Source of the DNA: Diphasiastrum complanatum
Taxonomy: Eukaryota; Streptophyta; Lycopodiopsida; Lycopodiales; Lycopodiaceae
DNA: 64,000 nucleotides
Assembly: GCA_029204225.1 (NCBI GenBank)
Contig: CM055094.1
Coordinates: 17,554,625-17,618,624, forward strand
Reading direction: 5' to 3'
Part shown: in pieces, positions 60,539 to 64,000 of the stretch
Layout: the number at the start of each line of letters is the position of its first letter
Numbering within the stretch: position 1 is the first letter of the stretch
Position numbers and translations under genes: made by a program
The notes under the pieces: generated by a model
Told to the model about the DNA's origin: nothing
The model's database searches: none
What the model saw: the letters and a program-made list of their open reading frames with translations, nothing else

Positions 60539-60541
<3 letters not shown>
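58579..60541. other. No gene; GC-rich palindromes and A/T tracts
   Basis: Contains a C/G-run block (58,780-58,834, with cccccc-acc-gggggg), an 18-base A tract at about 58,982, a hairpin with flanking gcgattctg repeats (59,007-59,080), two related 45-base motifs ('gttacaaccc.c.ngag.nagctctta') near 60,000 and 60,230, and the palindrome cggacatgtccg near 60,413. No ORF is supported. Confidence 0.4.

Positions 60542-60593
<52 letters not shown>
60542..60593. repeat. (TA)n microsatellite
   Basis: About 26 TA units ending exactly where the GGTACC-rich transposon end begins. It could be the insertion target. Confidence 0.95.
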
Positions 60594-60599
<6 letters not shown>

Positions 60600-60710
60600 A
60601 CCCTCTGGTACCGCTGGTATGGTACCGCCGTTATCATATCAGTGGTACCGCCGGTACGGTACCGCCGGTACGGTACCGCCCTGGGATCCGCGGTACCAGG
60701 GCTGTACCAT
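60594..60710 (+). mobile_element. Terminal region of a hAT-like DNA transposon
   Basis: Begins cagagtaccctctggtaccg, followed by at least five ggtacc/ggtacg copies. Ends starting CAG with subterminal GGTACC repeats are a style I know from plant hAT elements. The other end would lie beyond the window, so neither the inverted repeat nor an 8-base duplication could be checked. Confidence 0.45.
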
Positions 60711-60855
60711 TTTTAATATTTTTTTATTTTTTAATATATTTTTAATAATTTTTTTTTGCATATTAACTACCAAAAAAGGACAAAAAAAGTAAAAAAAAGG
60801 GGTTCTGGGTGTAAAAAAAGAGGGTACAGTACATGATGCAGGGGACTGTTGCAGT

Positions 60856-61036
60856 GGCACATGGGCACTGCGGGTGAGCAGACTGAGGGGCCAATGGGAG
60901 ACCAACACAGGGGTGTAGCATCACATGGGGGCAAGTACAGAGGCACATGGGCATTGTGGGTGAGCAGACCATGGGCCCAATGGGAGACCAACACAGGGGG
61001 GGAGCATCACATGGGGGCAGGTACAGAGGCACATGG
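60856..61036 (+). repeat. 86-bp tandem repeat, about 2.1 copies
   Basis: ggcacatgg starts at 60,856, 60,942 and 61,028. The units share 'gaccaacacaggggtgtagc' or a close variant and 'atcacatgggggca'. The repeat lies in the subterminal region of the hAT-like element, upstream of a TATA-like gataaataggc (61,076). Confidence 0.9.
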
Positions 61037-61273
61037 ATGGATGATGGGGATCCACATGGCCGATCAGGCTGTGGGGATAAATAGGCACTCACAATGCCAT
61101 TGTGGTCGGCATTTTCAGAGGTTGTGAGAGAGCTAGTGATAGACAGTGAGAGAGCAAGCGAGAGCCGGTGACAGGCTGTGAGAACAGGCTGTGAGAGACA
61201 GGTTGTTTGAGAGACAGGCTGCTGTGAGAGGGTGTTCAAGGACTAGGGTGCTGTGAGAAGAAGGTCGATCGAG

Positions 61274-61660
61274 ATGGCAGAGCACATACCATCGAAGGCC
61301 GAGGGCGAAGCCAGGAGGAAGCTTGAGGAAGATATCCGAAGGCACAACGAGAGACATCGGAAGCAAGAGGCAGATATCCGAGAGATGCTGCAACAGACTC
61401 GGCAGAGAAATCCGGAACCGGAACCGGAGCCACCCGCCCCCGCTGTGGATCCTGTCCCCGCTTTCGAGCTGGATCTGGATGAGCAGATCGGAATGAATTT
61501 CACACGACGGCAGCTCATCATGGTCAGGGAAAGGGCGGCCAGACGTCGGGCTAACCAGAGGCAGCTCGGGCTAACCGGGACGCAGAGCAAGAGCGACAAA
61601 ACAATGCACCAGACGAGGGCGAGGAGTCGGTGGAGGATCAGTGAGGGATGTTTAGAATAG
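61274..61660 (+). CDS. Transposon-associated coiled-coil ORF, unknown
   Basis: 128 codons from ATG 61,274, about 190 bases after a TATA-like gataaataggc and a leader of repeated 'gtgagaga/gacaggctg' motifs. Residues 8-45 are highly charged and helix-forming (KAEGEARRKLEEDIRRHNER), then comes a PEPEPEPP linker, an acidic patch (FELDLDEQIG) and an Arg-rich end (RERAARRRANQRQ). No known domain. It may be a first exon. It converges on the minus-strand gene at 62,172. GC content and codon style match that gene, so both probably belong to the same element. Confidence 0.5.
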   Translation: MAEHIPSKAEGEARRKLEEDIRRHNERHRKQEADIREMLQQTRQRNPEPEPEPPAPAVDPVPAFELDLDEQIGMNFTRRQLIMVRERAARRRANQRQLGLTGTQSKSDKTMHQTRARSRWRISEGCLE

Positions 61661-62171
61661 ATAAGGTCCAGCCGTATGTGGCGAACTATTGCTATGTAGT
61701 TTTCGGCAGTTTGTGGTGCAGCAAATAACTAGTGGCTGCTTAAAAAAAAGACAGTATATGTGATGTTATCTTGACACAACGGTTGAATATATACATAGTT
61801 GTTTTTTGTGCAACGCGAGCCTGGTCATGTAAGATGCAATCTCTGTAATTTTTTTTAAATGCAGATGTATTACATGTGTTTATGAAATGTCGTTTGGGGT
61901 GTAGGGATGATTGTTGTGCTCATGATGTAGGTGCATATATGTGAAGCTAGCATTCACTTCAAACGAAATTAAATGAAAATAGGATTCACACACGCACATA
62001 GAATTCGACATAAAATTGAAAATAAAGCATCACATGTACAGAGCGACATACGCACAATGTGCAGCAAATAATGTAGGCCAAACACTGTATATAATGTGAA
62101 AAATCATCTGAGTACAATGGTAGACCGTCTGCTAGAGACAAACTACTGAAACTAAAACAACAGAGCCACAA
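61661..62171. other. Intergenic gap between convergent ORFs
   Basis: AT-rich, probably the 3' UTRs of both genes. No ORF is supported. Confidence 0.5.
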
Positions 62172-64000
62172 TCAATGCTCTGGCTCTGACTCAGACGAAT
62201 GCTCTAGAGACAACTCAGGGCCCCGAGTTGACTCTCGCAGCCGATATCTCTGCCTGTCTGGAACTGGCATGGGCTGCGTATCCGAGGGGGAAGACTCGTC
62301 ATCCTCATCCTCCCAATCAGCCTCCGCATCAGCCCCCAAGCAGGCCAAACCAACAACACCTGCTCCAACTGGCTGTGATACTGCACCTCTACCTGTACCT
62401 GGAGCCCTGCGTGGTCGTCCTCTCCTCCCTGGCAGTTTCTGTGCCTTGCCTTTCTTGTTCGGTGCACCCTTGGGCCTTCCTGGTCTCTTGCGGACAAGAG
62501 GAGCTGTCAATGCCTCGTCACCCCCATGCAAATCACCTGGCTGGCTAGGCTGGGCCCATGTTGAGGCCGGCTGGGATAGGGAAGCAAAAGAGGGAACTCC
62601 CTGTGCACCTGAGCGAGGAGGATGAGCTCGTGGAGTGTGTGCCCGTGGGGCTGCTGCAGGTGGAGGAACTGGCTGTGCAGGAGGCAATTACAGCGGCGAT
62701 ATGTACTGAAAGGGGCGCTGCGGTGGCCGGTACTGGTACATCATGGGTGCTGCCAGAGGGGGAGCCAGTGGAGTGGGTGCTGCCAAAGGAGGAGGATGTG
62801 GAGTGGGTGCTGCCACTGGGGAGCAGCTGGAGGAGCCACTGTGGATGTGGGCGTTGCAAGAGAAAACCTGGGCACAGATGGTGGCCTGCCATGGAGACCT
62901 GGCGCTGCAGAAGTGGACGGCGATGGAGGGGCTACAGGCCTGAATGGCATCGGTGGCACTGGAGGAGCTGTGCGGCGCACATATACCCTCTGAGGAGCTG
63001 GAGGAACTGCAGACACCTCGTGCGGCTGCTCTGGCTCGGTCTCTGTGTATGGCATGCTGGCAAGAGATGAAGGGGGTGCCCTGACACTCGGCATCTGCTG
63101 AGCCTCTGAATCCAATGTGGCAATCAGGTCGTCCAGCTTGGCATCTGAATACAAATGCTCTGGGCTCTGGGCCTCATCCTGTGCACCATCCCCTAAATCA
63201 TCTTGTGCTCCATCCCCTGAATCAACCCGTGCCTCATCATGTGCACCCTGTGGACCCTGCATGGCCTCCCAATCTGTGCAATCAAAGTCATCTGGTGCCT
63301 CCTCTGGTGCGTTGTCGTAGTAACGGCCATGACTCTGTACTGCACGCATCCAAACATCTGCCGGACCGGCATCTAAATCACTCTGCCCTCTATCAAGAGC
63401 CTTGTCCATCATGTCAGCATAGGTAGGTATGCCACTACCCCCCCCTGTGTGCCCTGCCTGTCTCCCGGTATAACCTGTGCCATGTGCCCCACCTCTGCCA
63501 CGTGATGCACCTGTGACCCATGCCCGTGGCGTGTGCCCTGCACCTGTATGGTCTGCCTCATCTCTCTCTGAACTGGCAAACACAACCCGAATGGGCTCAT
63601 CCTCATCATGCTCATCCTCTGACACTGGCTCGTCTGCCTCATACAAAGGAGGCTCTCTGTGCTCAAGCCCAAGCTCTCTCTCTCTCATCTCAGCAAGCTC
63701 CCTCCCTCTCTCTGCCATCAACTGTGTGCCCAAGTCATTTGCAGGCATGGGATGGACGCTGTCCGTAGGCAAGTCAACCTGGCGCTCCAAATCAGATATC
63801 TTCGTCTGCAAGGTCAAAATATTGCGTGTCAGGACAACAACTTGATCAAAAATGGCAAACTACATTTTAGTGAGACGTAAAAAAAATGCTATGGGGGAAT
63901 AGCCCATCACCTGCAATGCACTCGTAATGGTCGACAGTCTCCTGGCGAGACGTGCGTTGGTGCTACAGAACACCAACCGCTCTAGCTGACTCACTGACAG
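62172..64000 (-). pseudogene. C-terminal part of a hAT-type transposase-like gene
   Basis: On the minus strand, an exon open to the window edge (64,000-63,911) reads SQLERLVFCSTNARLARRL, resembling the block after the hAT dimerisation domain (typically ..LVF...N.RL..). A 105-base GT...AG intron (63,910-63,806) joins it in phase 0 to a long exon. This exon has a coiled-coil-like start (TKISDLERQVDL), acidic stretches (VSEDEHDEDEP), Gly/Arg- and Pro-rich parts, and a basic segment with two AT-hook-like cores (KRPGRPKG; RGRPRR), and ends ...EPEH at 62,172. A frameshift near 62,820 and a TAA at 62,688-62,690 interrupt it, unless another intron removes them. The transposase core is outside the window, so the family call is tentative. 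Confidence 0.5.

Noticed and set aside
62545-63423. Plus-strand ORFs over the minus-strand gene at the window end
   Set aside because: Antisense to a spliced, acidic/AT-hook coding frame; GC-rich DNA leaves many chance frames open.

Overview
This is eukaryotic nuclear DNA, almost certainly from a land plant with a large, repeat-filled genome. The evidence is plant-type Copia and Gypsy retrotransposons with tRNA primer sites, a three-exon plant DUF604 (Fringe-like, GT31-related) gene with GT/AG introns, long microsatellites and low gene density. The mix of transposase-like proteins would suit a fern or gymnosperm, but that is a guess from style, not a measurement.

Only one gene is clearly an ordinary host gene: the minus-strand DUF604 glycosyltransferase-like gene at 40,241-43,630. 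A short ORF starting MGACSSS (15,360-15,581), which follows a TATA-like box, is a possible second. Almost everything else is mobile DNA, mostly decayed.

Region by region. 0.6-2.2 kb is a relic of a DUF7869-type transposon protein. 2.9-4.7 kb is a Gypsy LTR, primer site and gag scrap. 4.7-14.66 kb is a three-level nest of Copia elements: element C (integrase, RT-RNase H, 3' LTR) was hit by element A (target duplication CCAAT), and A by element B. An inversion of about 1.9 kb (5,495-7,415) then flipped C's RT-RNase H together with the first half of A's 5' LTR. 14.7-21.2 kb holds a SINE-like copy, the small ORF, microsatellites and an LTR element (E) whose internal ORFs carry a 690-bp duplication. 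21.3-23.3 kb has an LTR, a chromovirus integrase scrap and a 12-copy minisatellite.

24.0-29.2 kb is a decayed Gypsy gag-protease with two successive zinc-knuckle/protease modules. 29.4-31.7 kb is an intron-bearing, unclassified transposase-like gene. 31.9-33.6 kb is a minus-strand Gypsy RNase H-integrase, followed by a Copia B-type LTR into which an 84-bp tRNA-like SINE inserted with a 15-bp target duplication. 35-40 kb contains local duplications and two strong hairpin elements. 43.6-45.5 kb is GC-rich DNA upstream of the DUF604 gene with CACGTG-bearing repeats and G-runs. 47.2-48.4 kb is a foldback element with 9-bp target duplications (Mutator-like), followed by a tandem array of about 370-bp units and a Copia RT-RNase H scrap. 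51.6-60.5 kb is mostly anonymous AT-rich DNA with two LTR-like segments. 60.6 kb to the end looks like part of a hAT-like DNA transposon: GGTACC-rich end, a plus-strand ORF, and a convergent spliced minus-strand gene that runs out of the window.

Family names come from recognised motifs read by eye; no database search was possible.
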